The notes beneath the pieces are model-generated. The model ran no database searches and was not told where the DNA came from. It saw only the letters and a program-made list of their open reading frames with translations. A stretch of DNA of 49,989 bases from positions 1 to 49,989 of the forward strand of contig DCJA01000038.1 in the NCBI GenBank assembly GCA_002317175.1, in the 5' to 3' direction. Every line of letters starts with the position of its first letter. The first letter of the stretch is position 1. Origin of the DNA: Lachnospiraceae bacterium UBA1712 (lineage in GTDB: Bacteria; Bacillota; Clostridia; Lachnospirales; Lachnospiraceae). Shown here piece after piece: positions 24,096-33,401 of this stretch. A program made the translations under genes and the position numbers.

Positions 24096-26522
24096 TTATG
24101 CTCTTGATTCATGACAGGTGAAATAAATCACCTGATATTCCTTAGATATTTCTTCTATAAAATCTTTAACCTGTGCCAGTTTCTCTGTATCAAGATTGAC
24201 AAATGGATCATCCAGAACAATCCATGGTTTTTCATCCTTGTACATAACATCAATGAGTGCCATACGAAGGGATATATCCACCAGGTCCTTATAGCCCTGG
24301 GAAAGACTGTTCTTACTTCTTCTGTGTCCCATCTCCTGTCTGGAAATGTTAATATCTGCATCCAGTTCATATTTGTCCAGATACTGAGTGGTTATATAAC
24401 TGTAGTACTTGGTAAATGCATCCTCTATAGGATCCATATATCTTGCCGAAAGCTGTTCCTTGGCCTTCTCGAGATATCCCATAGTCTTGGATATTATATC
24501 ATATTTATGCTCACATTCTTCAAGTTTATCATCTATAACCAAAAGATTAGCTCTTGTCTCTTCCAGTTCTTTTTTCTGTTCGAATAAGGCATCCAGTTCA
24601 TCCTTCCTTTCATCCAGAACTTCTCTTAACTGGTTAGTAGCATTATCTGTCTGCTCTCTGTCTGCTTTAATATCTTCTATTGGTCTTACGCTACTGATTT
24701 CTTCCTCAGTAAAGTTCTTTTCGATATTATAATCAGCCTTTCTGTCCATGAGTTCTTCAAGCTTGGATGTAAGTTCCTTTAAGTCATCCAGATTGTGTCT
24801 TGCATCAAATATAGTATCTGTCCAGTCCTTAGAGGCGGTGATTCCTGTCTCAAAAAACCATCCTCTTATCTGCTCCTCAAGTTTCTCATAGTCAGCCTTC
24901 TGTTTCTCATAGTCAGCCATAAGCTCTGTATTCTTTGACATCTCAGACAGTCTGCTCTGAAGCTTAAGCATATTATTCTCCAGAAGTTCATCATCAGCCA
25001 GCTGGTATTTATCACAGAAAGACTTTATCTGCTCATCATAATGTGCGTACTTATCCTTATGCGTAGCTATTAATTCTGCTATTCTCTCAAGGTCTTTATC
25101 TGCTTCTGAAAAGTCCGGTTGTGGTCTGATTGCAACCTTTGTTATCTGTTCCTTAGCCTTGGCCTCTTTGGATTTTCTAGAAAGGCTGGCTACTATAATC
25201 ACTATTAGACCAATCAGTACTCCCAGTATTCCCAATGGACCGACAGCCAAAAGTGCCACAAGCGAAATCAGAGCGATAATAATTCCGACAATCACCGACA
25301 TGCGCCATGAAGACTTTACAGATTCCTGTACGGCTTTCAGTGCCTGTTCATAATCATCCTCAGCCTTCTGCTGATCTCGTCTCCACTCTCTCAGTTCCAT
25401 ATCCTTTTTCATATCCAGCATATCCTTGCTATGACTGTACTGAGACTGTGCCTCTCTGATTCTGTCATCACATTCTTCACGCTTTCTTATGCTGGTCATC
25501 AGTGAGTCCATCACTTCTCTGGCTGGCAAATCCCCTGTCTGTAAGTCTTGGCTTACACCATGCAGCTGATTAGCTGTCTGTTCAGTTCTGCTCTTTAGCT
25601 CATGTGCCTTCTTAACAGCTTCTGTTATCTCATTTATCTCTTCTTTATCAGGAATACGCTTTCCAAAGAATTCCTTAATCTTCTTAAGTTGTGCTTCAGT
25701 TTTGTCAATCTCTTCACAAAGCTGTTTAAGGTTGTTTTCCTTTTCCCTATAGGCATCAAGCATTCCTGCCAACTCGTATTCTTTATTAAGGCTTAATAAT
25801 CTTCTTTTATAGTTTTCAAGTTCTGCAGACATGGCTTCGATAGTATTCTCATGCTGCTCTATATCTGCTTCAACCACATCTGTTCTATTAAGCTCTGCAA
25901 CATACTGTGCCCTGGTTGCATTAAGAAGATTAATCTCTCCCTTTTTATTGCCTGATTTAAGAGCATAGCTTGATGTCTTCAGCTTATTCATAACAACCTC
26001 ATAGTTGTTGACATCATCAGTGGCCTCTGTAAGATTACCTATCTTGGCTGTAATACTATCCTCGATATTGTCCTTGTCATTTCTGACCTCAATGTTACCC
26101 TGGCCAATAAATAACGATCTGATATAAGCATCCTTATTTATTCCAAAAATCTGCTCTCCGAGAGTATTAAGGTCATAATCACTGACCTCTTTTCTTGTAG
26201 TTATGTCAACCAATTTACTTTCATCGTCCGCAACTTTGCTTCCAAAGGTTCTGTCCAGTCTGTATGATTTACCGCCTACTTCAAAGCTGATGGATCCACC
26301 ATATGTACCATTATTCCATGGCTTGTATCTGTAACGTTCTCGCTCTTCCAGTTTCTTCTTGCTCTCGTCCTCAAATCCAAAAAACATTACTCTTATGAAG
26401 GAGGCAAGGGTAGACTTTCCCCATCCATTTTCCTCAATGATAATATATGGATTCTCACTAAAGTTAATATGAAAATCCTCAAGTGTACCATAGTTGTCTA
26501 TATCTATATTCAGTATCTTCAT
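24096..26522 (-). CDS. SbcC/YhaN-like AAA ATPase with central membrane hairpin
   Basis: An 808-residue SMC-like ATPase. The N-terminal P-loop reads IIEENGWGKSTLA (about 28-40), with Glu where Walker A usually has Gly. Long coiled coils follow. Residues about 404-447 form two hydrophobic helices (MSVIVGIIIALISLVALLAV and ILGVLIGLIVIIVASL). The signature motif NSLSQGYKDLVDISLRMAL and Walker B PWIVLDDPFVNLD are near the C-terminus. This layout matches YhaN of Bacillus, a membrane-associated relative of SbcC/Rad50. It overlaps the nuclease gene by four bases (ATGA). It should form a DNA-end processing complex with that nuclease. Confidence 0.9.
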   Translation of the reverse strand: MKILNIDIDNYGTLEDFHINFSENPYIIIEENGWGKSTLASFIRVMFFGFEDESKKKLEERERYRYKPWNNGTYGGSISFEVGGKSYRLDRTFGSKVADDESKLVDITTRKEVSDYDLNTLGEQIFGINKDAYIRSLFIGQGNIEVRNDKDNIEDSITAKIGNLTEATDDVNNYEVVMNKLKTSSYALKSGNKKGEINLLNATRAQYVAELNRTDVVEADIEQHENTIEAMSAELENYKRRLLSLNKEYELAGMLDAYREKENNLKQLCEEIDKTEAQLKKIKEFFGKRIPDKEEINEITEAVKKAHELKSRTEQTANQLHGVSQDLQTGDLPAREVMDSLMTSIRKREECDDRIREAQSQYSHSKDMLDMKKDMELREWRRDQQKAEDDYEQALKAVQESVKSSWRMSVIVGIIIALISLVALLAVGPLGILGVLIGLIVIIVASLSRKSKEAKAKEQITKVAIRPQPDFSEADKDLERIAELIATHKDKYAHYDEQIKSFCDKYQLADDELLENNMLKLQSRLSEMSKNTELMADYEKQKADYEKLEEQIRGWFFETGITASKDWTDTIFDARHNLDDLKELTSKLEELMDRKADYNIEKNFTEEEISSVRPIEDIKADREQTDNATNQLREVLDERKDELDALFEQKKELEETRANLLVIDDKLEECEHKYDIISKTMGYLEKAKEQLSARYMDPIEDAFTKYYSYITTQYLDKYELDADINISRQEMGHRRSKNSLSQGYKDLVDISLRMALIDVMYKDEKPWIVLDDPFVNLDTEKLAQVKDFIEEISKEYQVIYFTCHESRA

Positions 26523-27595
26523 ACGCTTTCTCCCGCAAGTGCCATAAGGCCAGTTCTGATTATCTCTGATTTGTCAGACTCCTGTAGACTGTCATCTGCC
26601 ATAACCATCTTGATAAATTCTCCCTTAAGGGATATGTCATTAACATACTTGGAATAATCAATTTTTAAACGTGTTTTATCTTTAAGCTTTAGACAGAAAT
26701 AATTGTCTTTAAGTTCCTGATAGATAATGTCAACACTGTACTCAGCATCTTCATTAAGTTCTCCACCAAGCATCACTTCAAGCATATCATCCGCCTTAAC
26801 ACCATTGGCCTTGGCAAGCTCTGATATCACATTGATGCAGGAAATAGTATCCTTACACTCGGATAAATCCGCCTCAAGATAAAATGCATTTCTGCTGCCC
26901 CATGGCACAAATGTTCTGTCTATAGTTTTGTCATGGATATCCAGCACTACCACACCATGCTCATCACATTCATCAAAGCCTCTGCTCTCCAGGCATCCTG
27001 GATAACAGTAGCGTCCTCTTTCATCAAGGCTTTCGCAGACATATCGATGCACATGCCCCATAGCAAGATAATCAATGCCTTTATGCTTAAGTGCAGCAAG
27101 GCTGATTCCCTCACTTCCACAGTTATCATAAATCTGCCCATGCATAACAACTATATTGAGAGCCTTCTCATCCAAGCTCAGACTATCAGCTATGCCACAG
27201 GTTGTCTCAGAAGCAATACCTGTGATAACAAGGTTTTGACTTTCGTCCAAAACATAGCTTGTCCAGCTGTCAGCAAAGGTCTTAAAATTCTTCAGTTCCT
27301 CCACATCCTTCATCATGTACTGTTCATCATGATTACCGTTCAAATAGTAAAAATCAATCTCAGGATTATTCTCAACACACTGTCTGACCATCGAAACAGT
27401 ACTTCTGGATATGGTGGCTGTATCAAACAAATCTCCAGCTATAATAATCGCATCGATATCATGAGTTCTGGCATAATCAACCATCTTTTTAAAGCTTGAT
27501 ACCAGCTCTGCTCTTCTTATTCTGCTCTTATCCTGATCGAGATTGCTGCTAAGTCTTGAGTCCAAATGAACATCTGCACAATGCAAAATCCTCAT
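26519..27595 (-). CDS. SbcD/YhaO-like metallophosphoesterase (DNA repair exonuclease)
   Basis: A 358-residue calcineurin-like phosphoesterase, the nuclease half of the pair. The metal-binding motifs run in order: MRILHCADVHLD, IIIAGDLFD, YLNGNHDE, VVMHGQ and YLAMGHVH. I use the ATG at 27593-27595 because a perfect AGGAGG precedes it by seven bases. An 18-codon upstream extension has none. SbcD/Mre11 relatives trim DNA ends and open hairpins, guided by their ATPase partner. It is the first gene of a run with the ATPase, the MATE transporter and possibly the pseudouridine synthase and ligA. Confidence 0.93.
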   Translation of the reverse strand: MRILHCADVHLDSRLSSNLDQDKSRIRRAELVSSFKKMVDYARTHDIDAIIIAGDLFDTATISRSTVSMVRQCVENNPEIDFYYLNGNHDEQYMMKDVEELKNFKTFADSWTSYVLDESQNLVITGIASETTCGIADSLSLDEKALNIVVMHGQIYDNCGSEGISLAALKHKGIDYLAMGHVHRYVCESLDERGRYCYPGCLESRGFDECDEHGVVVLDIHDKTIDRTFVPWGSRNAFYLEADLSECKDTISCINVISELAKANGVKADDMLEVMLGGELNEDAEYSVDIIYQELKDNYFCLKLKDKTRLKIDYSKYVNDISLKGEFIKMVMADDSLQESDKSEIIRTGLMALAGESV

Positions 27596-27641
27596 ATCAA
27601 CTTCCTCCTGTAAAATAGTTAATACTATTAGAACATATCTA

Positions 27642-27661
27642 TTGTACAACTAATGGTACAA
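27642..27661. repeat. inverted repeat upstream of the nuclease/ATPase operon
   Basis: TTGTAC and GTACAA, six-base arms eight bases apart, lie about 50 bases upstream of the nuclease start codon, in the place expected for a promoter. It could be an operator. A GAACATAT stretch nearby is only half of a Gram-positive LexA box, so SOS control is not supported. Confidence 0.35.
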
Positions 27662-27707
27662 ATAGTAATGTAATCGCGTAAAAATGACATAAAAAAACGC
27701 ATAAAAA

Positions 27708-27744
27708 AACCATGATTTTCTTTATAAGAAGATATCATGGTTTA
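27708..27744 (-). terminator. rho-independent terminator of the oxidase-like gene
   Basis: On the minus strand AAACCATGAT and ATCATGGTTT form a ten-pair stem with a 17-base loop, followed by a run of T (TTTTTTTATG). It lies 30 bases after the stop at 27775. Confidence 0.85.
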
Positions 27745-27774
27745 TTTATACCATTATAACAGATTTTTATCTTT

Positions 27775-28170
27775 TTATAACAGGCTCTCTCCATCTCCCA
27801 TTACTGTAATATCTACAGCTGTAGCATCTTCAATATGGAAGCACATCATCTTATTACCTGTCTCATCATTGTAGATATTGCGAAGATGTGGAGCTCCATC
27901 AAGCATAGCCTCTGCATATTTTGCATCTGTCTCAAAAACTGCTTTACCTGTGTATCTCATCCAGTGACCATCCTGCTTGCAGGCAACTATCTCAACATTA
28001 GGATTGGCAATCATCTGTCTATATACATTCTTAAAATCGCCTACACCAAATATTACTTTGTCATCCATTTCCATATGTGCTCCAAGTGGTCTAAGCTTTG
28101 GCTTGTCTCCGTCAACTGTTGCCATAAAAAATACACCTGCTGCACTTAAATAATCGTTAATCTTACTCAT
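27775..28170 (-). CDS. pyridoxamine 5'-phosphate oxidase-like flavin-binding protein
   Basis: A 131-residue split-barrel protein of the PNPOx-like group. The strand pattern AGVFFMATVDGDKPKLRPLGA and the later VEIVACKQDGHWMRYTGKAVF fit this fold, which usually binds FMN or F420. True pyridoxamine oxidases are longer, so this is more likely a small flavoprotein reductase of unknown substrate. Its start overlaps the stop of the upstream membrane gene by four bases. Confidence 0.85.
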   Translation of the reverse strand: MSKINDYLSAAGVFFMATVDGDKPKLRPLGAHMEMDDKVIFGVGDFKNVYRQMIANPNVEIVACKQDGHWMRYTGKAVFETDAKYAEAMLDGAPHLRNIYNDETGNKMMCFHIEDATAVDITVMGDGESLL

Positions 28171-28937
28171 ACTTTAATACCTCTCTTTATTCTTGGGATT
28201 TTTACACTCATATCCACCCCAAATATAAGTTTAATCATCCAGATAAATAAAAGCAATACAAGAATAGGAATTATGCATGAAGTAACAATCATTACTGCCA
28301 GTGCTTCTATAAAATGAGTAAGCAAACCAGATACATAATCCCTTGCCTGCCCAATTGAATCTGTCAGCCACTGAACTAACTGATTGTATTCAGTAGAATC
28401 AGTATTCTCGATAGCTACGTCCTTGGCTGATTCAATTGTTTCATCAATATTGCTCTCATAACTTTCATAGATCAAATCTGACACAAGAATGCTTGTTGGC
28501 ACCATAAGAACTATTACTGCTGCCCCAACAGCAATTTTTCCTGCCATAATTGAAAATGCATCTTTTTTTGCAAGTACACCAATTCCAAGTAGTAAGCAGG
28601 CAATCGGAATAAGAAATTTGAAAGCAATAAATCCAGTTACAGTAATAAGATACTTTTCAAGATATAATGCGCTTAATACTATCAGGAAATATTTTGCAAG
28701 CTCAGCTATCTCCTGTGCAATCGGAGTACACTGATCATCTGGCAAAAATGAGATGGCTGCAGATGTTGCTGTTGCCCCTGCTGTCAGCTCCATTACAGTT
28801 GTAATCTTTTCATCTATTTCACTTATACTGTGAGTATGATTGGCCGGGTCAGTAGCCCAGTCAGCAAGCTTCGACATTGATAATACTGCAACTAATATTA
28901 ATGCTAAAACGAATAAAACTTTTCTACGTGTATTCAT
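28167..28937 (-). CDS. membrane protein of unknown function
   Basis: A 256-residue protein. An N-terminal hydrophobic segment (VLFVLALILVAVLSMSKLA) looks like a signal anchor. A long extracytoplasmic stretch rich in Ser, Thr and Ala follows. Several membrane helices come next (YFLIVLSALYLEKYLITV, FLIPIACLLLGIGVLA, KIAVGAAVIVLMVPTSILV) and the last is IIPILVLLLFIWMIKLIFGV. The C-terminus is basic (KIPRIKRGIKV). I recognise no family. GAGGATAAAAT precedes the ATG. It shares a transcript with the flavoprotein gene. Confidence 0.75.
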   Translation of the reverse strand: MNTRRKVLFVLALILVAVLSMSKLADWATDPANHTHSISEIDEKITTVMELTAGATATSAAISFLPDDQCTPIAQEIAELAKYFLIVLSALYLEKYLITVTGFIAFKFLIPIACLLLGIGVLAKKDAFSIMAGKIAVGAAVIVLMVPTSILVSDLIYESYESNIDETIESAKDVAIENTDSTEYNQLVQWLTDSIGQARDYVSGLLTHFIEALAVMIVTSCIIPILVLLLFIWMIKLIFGVDMSVKIPRIKRGIKV

Positions 28938-29023
28938 ATTTTATCCTCACTCTGGTTTTAAATGAATTATTTCTTTTACTCATTTTTTAAGGTTCATTTA
29001 ACACTATCCAGATACATAATTAA

Positions 29024-29716
29024 TCATTTAAATACTATTTCGTAGTCTTCTCCCACAAGGCTTGTAACAAAGTTAGCGATTACTTCCTTTGCATTTTCAT
29101 CAGCCCTGTCAAGAACACCTCTGTCTATTGCTCTGCTTTGGGCTGCATTCTCAAGTTCCAGAAGCGATTTGTTGAAATCTTCCATTGTAAGCTCATTGCC
29201 CCAGCCTTCTTTTTCTTCATAGGCTTTAAAGCTATTCTTATCAATTACGACACTCTGTACTTCAGCTTTTGGAATAGATATTGTAATAACTTTGTTGTCT
29301 TCATCCTTGTCCACAGACAGTTTTTCAAAATTAACACCTGCGTAAAGCTCACCGTCATAACTGTAAAGGAAATTAGATTTGCTTGTGATGAATTTGAAGA
29401 GTGATTTTGTCTTCTCATAGGATTCAACCATTGTAAAATAGTACTCTTCAGTTATAAGAAATCCCATATCGTTAAGGCCTTCTGCTATTGTTTCAGAGCT
29501 AATAACCTTTTCAACCTCAACAAACTTCTCAACTTCTTTTTCTACAACCACCTGCGTAACCAGCGGCGTAGGTCTGACCACTTCTGTTGTGTCATTTTTC
29601 TTCTTATCAGTTGATCCAAACAGCATTCCAGTCAACAACCAGAGGATGGCGATAATCATTACAGCACACAGAATCACATATGCAATTTTCTTATTCTTTT
29701 CCATATCTGTTTTCAT
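29024..29716 (-). CDS. DUF4230 family protein, membrane-anchored
   Basis: A 230-residue protein with a short cytosolic start, one membrane helix (IAYVILCAVMIIAILWLLTGML), a linker with VVVEKEVEKFVEVEKV, and an outer DUF4230 domain. That domain includes GLNDMGFLITEEYYFT, ELYAGVNFEKLSVDKD and ITISIPKAEVQSVVID. The domain's function is unknown, though it is common in cell-envelope proteins of Firmicutes and Bacteroidetes. AGGAGG lies before the ATG. It is a single gene, with a terminator of the transglutaminase operon lying upstream. Confidence 0.88.
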   Translation of the reverse strand: MKTDMEKNKKIAYVILCAVMIIAILWLLTGMLFGSTDKKKNDTTEVVRPTPLVTQVVVEKEVEKFVEVEKVISSETIAEGLNDMGFLITEEYYFTMVESYEKTKSLFKFITSKSNFLYSYDGELYAGVNFEKLSVDKDEDNKVITISIPKAEVQSVVIDKNSFKAYEEKEGWGNELTMEDFNKSLLELENAAQSRAIDRGVLDRADENAKEVIANFVTSLVGEDYEIVFK

Positions 29717-29844
29717 ACATAACCTCCTACCTAAACAGAGTTTTTCATACTCCTATTATATGATAATTTTAAATCCACTTTTACCCTGTTTAGTGCAGAA
29801 ATAAGCATATATAAATTGCTTTTTTAATCTATAAACATATACAA

Positions 29845-29872
29845 AAAAGAACCGACAAACGTCGATTCTTTT
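29845..29872 (-). terminator. terminator of the MoxR-DUF58-transglutaminase operon
   Basis: On the minus strand AAAAGAA, a C/A mismatch, CGAC and the partner GTCG...TTCTTTT form a hairpin with a four-base loop, followed by T residues (TTCTTTTTTGTA). It lies about 40 bases after the transglutaminase stop. Confidence 0.75.
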
Positions 29873-29913
29873 AAGAAGAGTTTTCTCTTATTACTTTCAT
29901 TATCAGGATTAAT

Positions 29914-32184
29914 CTACAGTATATAAAATCTGTATCTGAATCCTCTTGTTCTTATCTCATTTTTTAATAATTCATAATCATGTTCCATAAGTGTAACATC
30001 GTCATCACTGCATTCATAATCAGAATATATTAGTTTCTCATACAGTTTAAGAAATGACAGTGATAACATGGCATCATGCGTGTTTCTCTGGTCTGTTACT
30101 TCTTCTGAATGACTCTCTATATCAGCTACTACTCTTCCTCTAAACTCCTCGATAGTTTCTTTTGCAGATATTGGATATCCCAAAAGTTTTAGTATTCTAA
30201 GGTTTCTTTGAATTAAGAATCTAACCTTCTCTTCGAGGTTCATCTTTCGATACTTGTGTTTCGTTACAAGCTGATTGATAAAAAGATACGCTGCTCCAAA
30301 AAACACTGCTAAAAATACTGGTATAACAATATAGCTTATATGTATTTCTTTCTTAACTTCTTGTTGAGGTATCTCGTCAAGTGGCGCTGTTTCACTTGTT
30401 TCTGTTTCTGCGGCATGTGGTATATACCCCATTTGTCCGGAGGCATCTACCTTCGAGCCAACATTCCAGCCCTTGGATACCGAATACCCCGGAGTTGCTT
30501 CAAAGGTCACCCATCCAAAGTTATCAAAATAGACCTCTGCCCAGGAATGCGCATATTTTTCTGTTACCAGAACTTCATTGGTCTTGCTGTTTTTCTTTAC
30601 ATAGTAGCCCTGCACGTATCTTGCCGGATATCCGCATGCACGTGCCAGAAGTGTCATTGCTGTTGCATAATGAACACAGTAACCAGTACGTGATTCTAAT
30701 ATAAAGTAATCCAGATACTGACTGGCATTAGTCACCTTAGTTGGAATCACTCCAGGATGTGTATTATAGTCCATAGTCTGCAGATAATCAGACAGTGCCT
30801 TTAGTCGTTCATAATCGCCTTCAATACCCGCAGTTACTTCATCAATAACAGCCTGCAATTCAGGAGAAATGCCTTCATACGCTCCATCTTTTTGCTGTAT
30901 TGCAGTTAAGTACTTTTGATATATAGCATTTCTATAAGCCTGATAATTCTCATAAGAACAGTCTTCCTTGTCAGATACTGCTGCCTTTCTTATGATTGAA
31001 TTCCACTCTTCCTCTTCAATAGCTTGTGCTGAATCAATCAGTGCTATCAGTTCTTCATTGGCAAAGTTCAGTCTGTAGTAAGATAAAGAATATAAATCTC
31101 CATATCTGATTCTTGAATTAGTAACTACGTTTTCTTCTGTTTCCTTATATTTTGGAATGACAGTTTTAGGAGTGTCCAGGTTCGACTTTATTGGCAAAAA
31201 TACATGCCTGGTATTGAACAGTCTGCTCTCCACCTCAATGGTGTCTTCAGCAATATATTCACGTTCATAACCCTGATTATATTTTGCTATGGCAGCACGC
31301 GTTTCAAGCAAATCAAACTGACGATAGTTATCCTCACCTTTAAGTTCTGTTTCCCATCCATTTGCGACAAACTTCTCAAAAGTAATTCCTCCCATATACA
31401 GACGGTCAAATGACCTGTCATCAGTATATATAAGCATTACCTCTTTGCCATCTCCATTGCTGGCTACAGCCCCAGCTACAGTTGCATCCTCTGTAAATCC
31501 CGTATATTTATATTCATCATTCCTATTTGCAAGATATCCCGTAATACGCTTGTATTCGGTCACAGTCATTTTCCATATATTCTTGGCAAGTCTCCAGTCA
31601 AAAGGATCGTCTGGAGCAGGTAGCAAACACCCCAATATGAATATCAGCAAAATAACTGGTGTAATAAGTGCAATATGTGATTTAAGATCAGTGTATCCAC
31701 TTTTCTCCCAGCCTACTTGCACAAGTTCTGCAAGATAAATCAAAATGACTAACCAGCTGGCTGCAATAGTAACTCCTGATACCTCGATTTTTCCCACCAT
31801 CAGATATACCACATTGGCAATCAGAAGTAGTGACACCACAATTTTAAGCCACAGATAATCCTGGGCAAGACGTCCTACAATAATGCAGATAAAGGCTATA
31901 GCAATAATCCACAAAAGAAAACCAAAGCGCTCATACAGAACTGTTCTTTTTTCTTCTCCCAGAACCCAGTAAAGACCTAGCATTGCCGCTATTACTACGC
32001 CACCAATAAGAAAGCGTTCTTTCTTACCGGTGTGACGAAGTGTAAGTGCAAGTATAATCACAAATGAGCTGACAAGGCATCCCAGTATACTGTTCTCCTG
32101 CCTTCCCAAATATGTCAAAAGAGTGAGTGTAGACACGATATTAAGTGGAAGCATATAGGCGAGATCATAGAAAAAATCAATCAT
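29914..32184 (-). CDS. transglutaminase-like membrane protein (TgpA type)
   Basis: A 756-residue protein with about six N-terminal membrane helices (residues 10-190), then a large outside domain containing a transglutaminase-like core. The core has C503 in RTGYCVHYATAM, H546 in YAHSWAEVYF and the acidic third residue in WVTFEATPGY. Another helix lies near 610-630 (IVIPVFLAVFFGAAYLFI), followed by a cytosolic C-terminal domain. Such proteins always accompany DUF58 and MoxR genes. They are thought to crosslink or cleave envelope proteins, but substrates are not known. It overlaps the DUF58 gene by four bases. Confidence 0.92.
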   Translation of the reverse strand: MIDFFYDLAYMLPLNIVSTLTLLTYLGRQENSILGCLVSSFVIILALTLRHTGKKERFLIGGVVIAAMLGLYWVLGEEKRTVLYERFGFLLWIIAIAFICIIVGRLAQDYLWLKIVVSLLLIANVVYLMVGKIEVSGVTIAASWLVILIYLAELVQVGWEKSGYTDLKSHIALITPVILLIFILGCLLPAPDDPFDWRLAKNIWKMTVTEYKRITGYLANRNDEYKYTGFTEDATVAGAVASNGDGKEVMLIYTDDRSFDRLYMGGITFEKFVANGWETELKGEDNYRQFDLLETRAAIAKYNQGYEREYIAEDTIEVESRLFNTRHVFLPIKSNLDTPKTVIPKYKETEENVVTNSRIRYGDLYSLSYYRLNFANEELIALIDSAQAIEEEEWNSIIRKAAVSDKEDCSYENYQAYRNAIYQKYLTAIQQKDGAYEGISPELQAVIDEVTAGIEGDYERLKALSDYLQTMDYNTHPGVIPTKVTNASQYLDYFILESRTGYCVHYATAMTLLARACGYPARYVQGYYVKKNSKTNEVLVTEKYAHSWAEVYFDNFGWVTFEATPGYSVSKGWNVGSKVDASGQMGYIPHAAETETSETAPLDEIPQQEVKKEIHISYIVIPVFLAVFFGAAYLFINQLVTKHKYRKMNLEEKVRFLIQRNLRILKLLGYPISAKETIEEFRGRVVADIESHSEEVTDQRNTHDAMLSLSFLKLYEKLIYSDYECSDDDVTLMEHDYELLKNEIRTRGFRYRFYIL

Positions 32185-33338
32185 GACAACACCTCCTCCA
32201 GCTTAGCTTCAGGTGATATCACTATGATATCTACCAGGTCTGCCCTGGGCACATGTGGCTTGATATCTGTATCATCACTTATTATATAAACTACTGTATA
32301 TATATTTCTCTCTGAAAGCTTATTAATCACTAAAGAAGCATATTCACTCCACACAGGCAGTATCATATACACTACTGCACTGGAAAATATTTTTTCATCC
32401 CGAAGCAGATTTTCAAATAACTTCTGCTGAGTGTTAGCGCTATCAAAAATCAGCGATGACATCTGCTTATAGAAGTCTTCAAACTGCGTTTTATTTTCAA
32501 CCAGCTGACTTATTAACTGTCTATAAAAATGATATTCATTGGAAGCAATACTCTTGTTACAAAAATACAGTGAAATCGCCAATGTTAATTCCAAAAGTTT
32601 ATTCTCAACTGGAAGATATACGTAAGGATCAGCACTATATCTGCAGCTATCCATAATGATGGCTACTCCATTGCCCTCTTCACCTATTCTGTCCCTGCTC
32701 ATCAGCTTTCCTGTTCTGGCAGTCTGACTCCAGTTAATGAATCTGACATCGTCTCCCGGTATATATTCTCTTGATACAATATCAAGCTTTGAAAGATTGT
32801 TCATTGCATCCTGAGAATGCATTTCAAAGCTGCCAAGATTCTCCAGCAAAACAAGCTTGGGATTGATGGTCACACGCTTGCTTTCTCTATTCAGATATTT
32901 GATTTTGAATAATCTAAAATAGTCCTGAACCTCAACCTCTTTGATACCAATCTCATACTCACCTCTGTAGTGACATACAATCGTGGTCTCACGTGTAATG
33001 CCTGTATGTGGCATCAGTTCATATTCGGTCTTATCGCTTAATTCATTTATGGTAGAAAATGGAGAAAAAAATCTGACTCTGATTCCGACAAATGGCAAAT
33101 GAAATTCATTAATAAGCTTAAAGCTGTAAGGCAGCGGATCATCTACTACAATCTGTCTTCCATCATTGTACTGATATATACGAAAGAAAATGAATACGTA
33201 TAGCAAATACAACAGCGACACAACTGGCACAAGAAGCATTGTGTAGAAGAAGCCGAAGCTGACTACTCCCCCATAAAATGAAATTGCCACAATTGAAAGA
33301 ACAAGCAGAACTATCCATATAATTCTATTTCTTTTCAA
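32181..33338 (-). CDS. DUF58 family protein, complete
   Basis: A 385-residue membrane-anchored protein with two hydrophobic helices at the start (IIWIVLLVLSIVAISFYGG and FFYTMLLVPVVSLLYLLYVF). The intact DUF58 core SREYIPGDDVRFINWSQTAR lies at 189-208, and a vWA-like half follows with D230-S231 in IIMDSCRYS. The start is a TTG at 33336-33338, with a stop codon a few codons upstream and the next ATG deep inside the second helix. It forms the middle of the MoxR-DUF58-transglutaminase operon and is the reference for the degenerate paralogue at 16440-17435. Confidence 0.92.
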   Translation of the reverse strand: MKRNRIIWIVLLVLSIVAISFYGGVVSFGFFYTMLLVPVVSLLYLLYVFIFFRIYQYNDGRQIVVDDPLPYSFKLINEFHLPFVGIRVRFFSPFSTINELSDKTEYELMPHTGITRETTIVCHYRGEYEIGIKEVEVQDYFRLFKIKYLNRESKRVTINPKLVLLENLGSFEMHSQDAMNNLSKLDIVSREYIPGDDVRFINWSQTARTGKLMSRDRIGEEGNGVAIIMDSCRYSADPYVYLPVENKLLELTLAISLYFCNKSIASNEYHFYRQLISQLVENKTQFEDFYKQMSSLIFDSANTQQKLFENLLRDEKIFSSAVVYMILPVWSEYASLVINKLSERNIYTVVYIISDDTDIKPHVPRADLVDIIVISPEAKLEEVLS

Positions 33339-33401
33339 ACTAAATACTCTCTAAACTTTCTTATCAATTTTGTATAAATATATTACACAAATACTTTCTG
33401 A

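Noticed and set aside
26933..27499. A 188-codon plus-strand frame
   Set aside because: It is antisense to the metallophosphoesterase gene and has no ribosome site or family pattern.
27596..27774. LexA-type SOS box before the nuclease operon
   Set aside because: GAACATAT is only a half-site without the GTTC partner at the right spacing.
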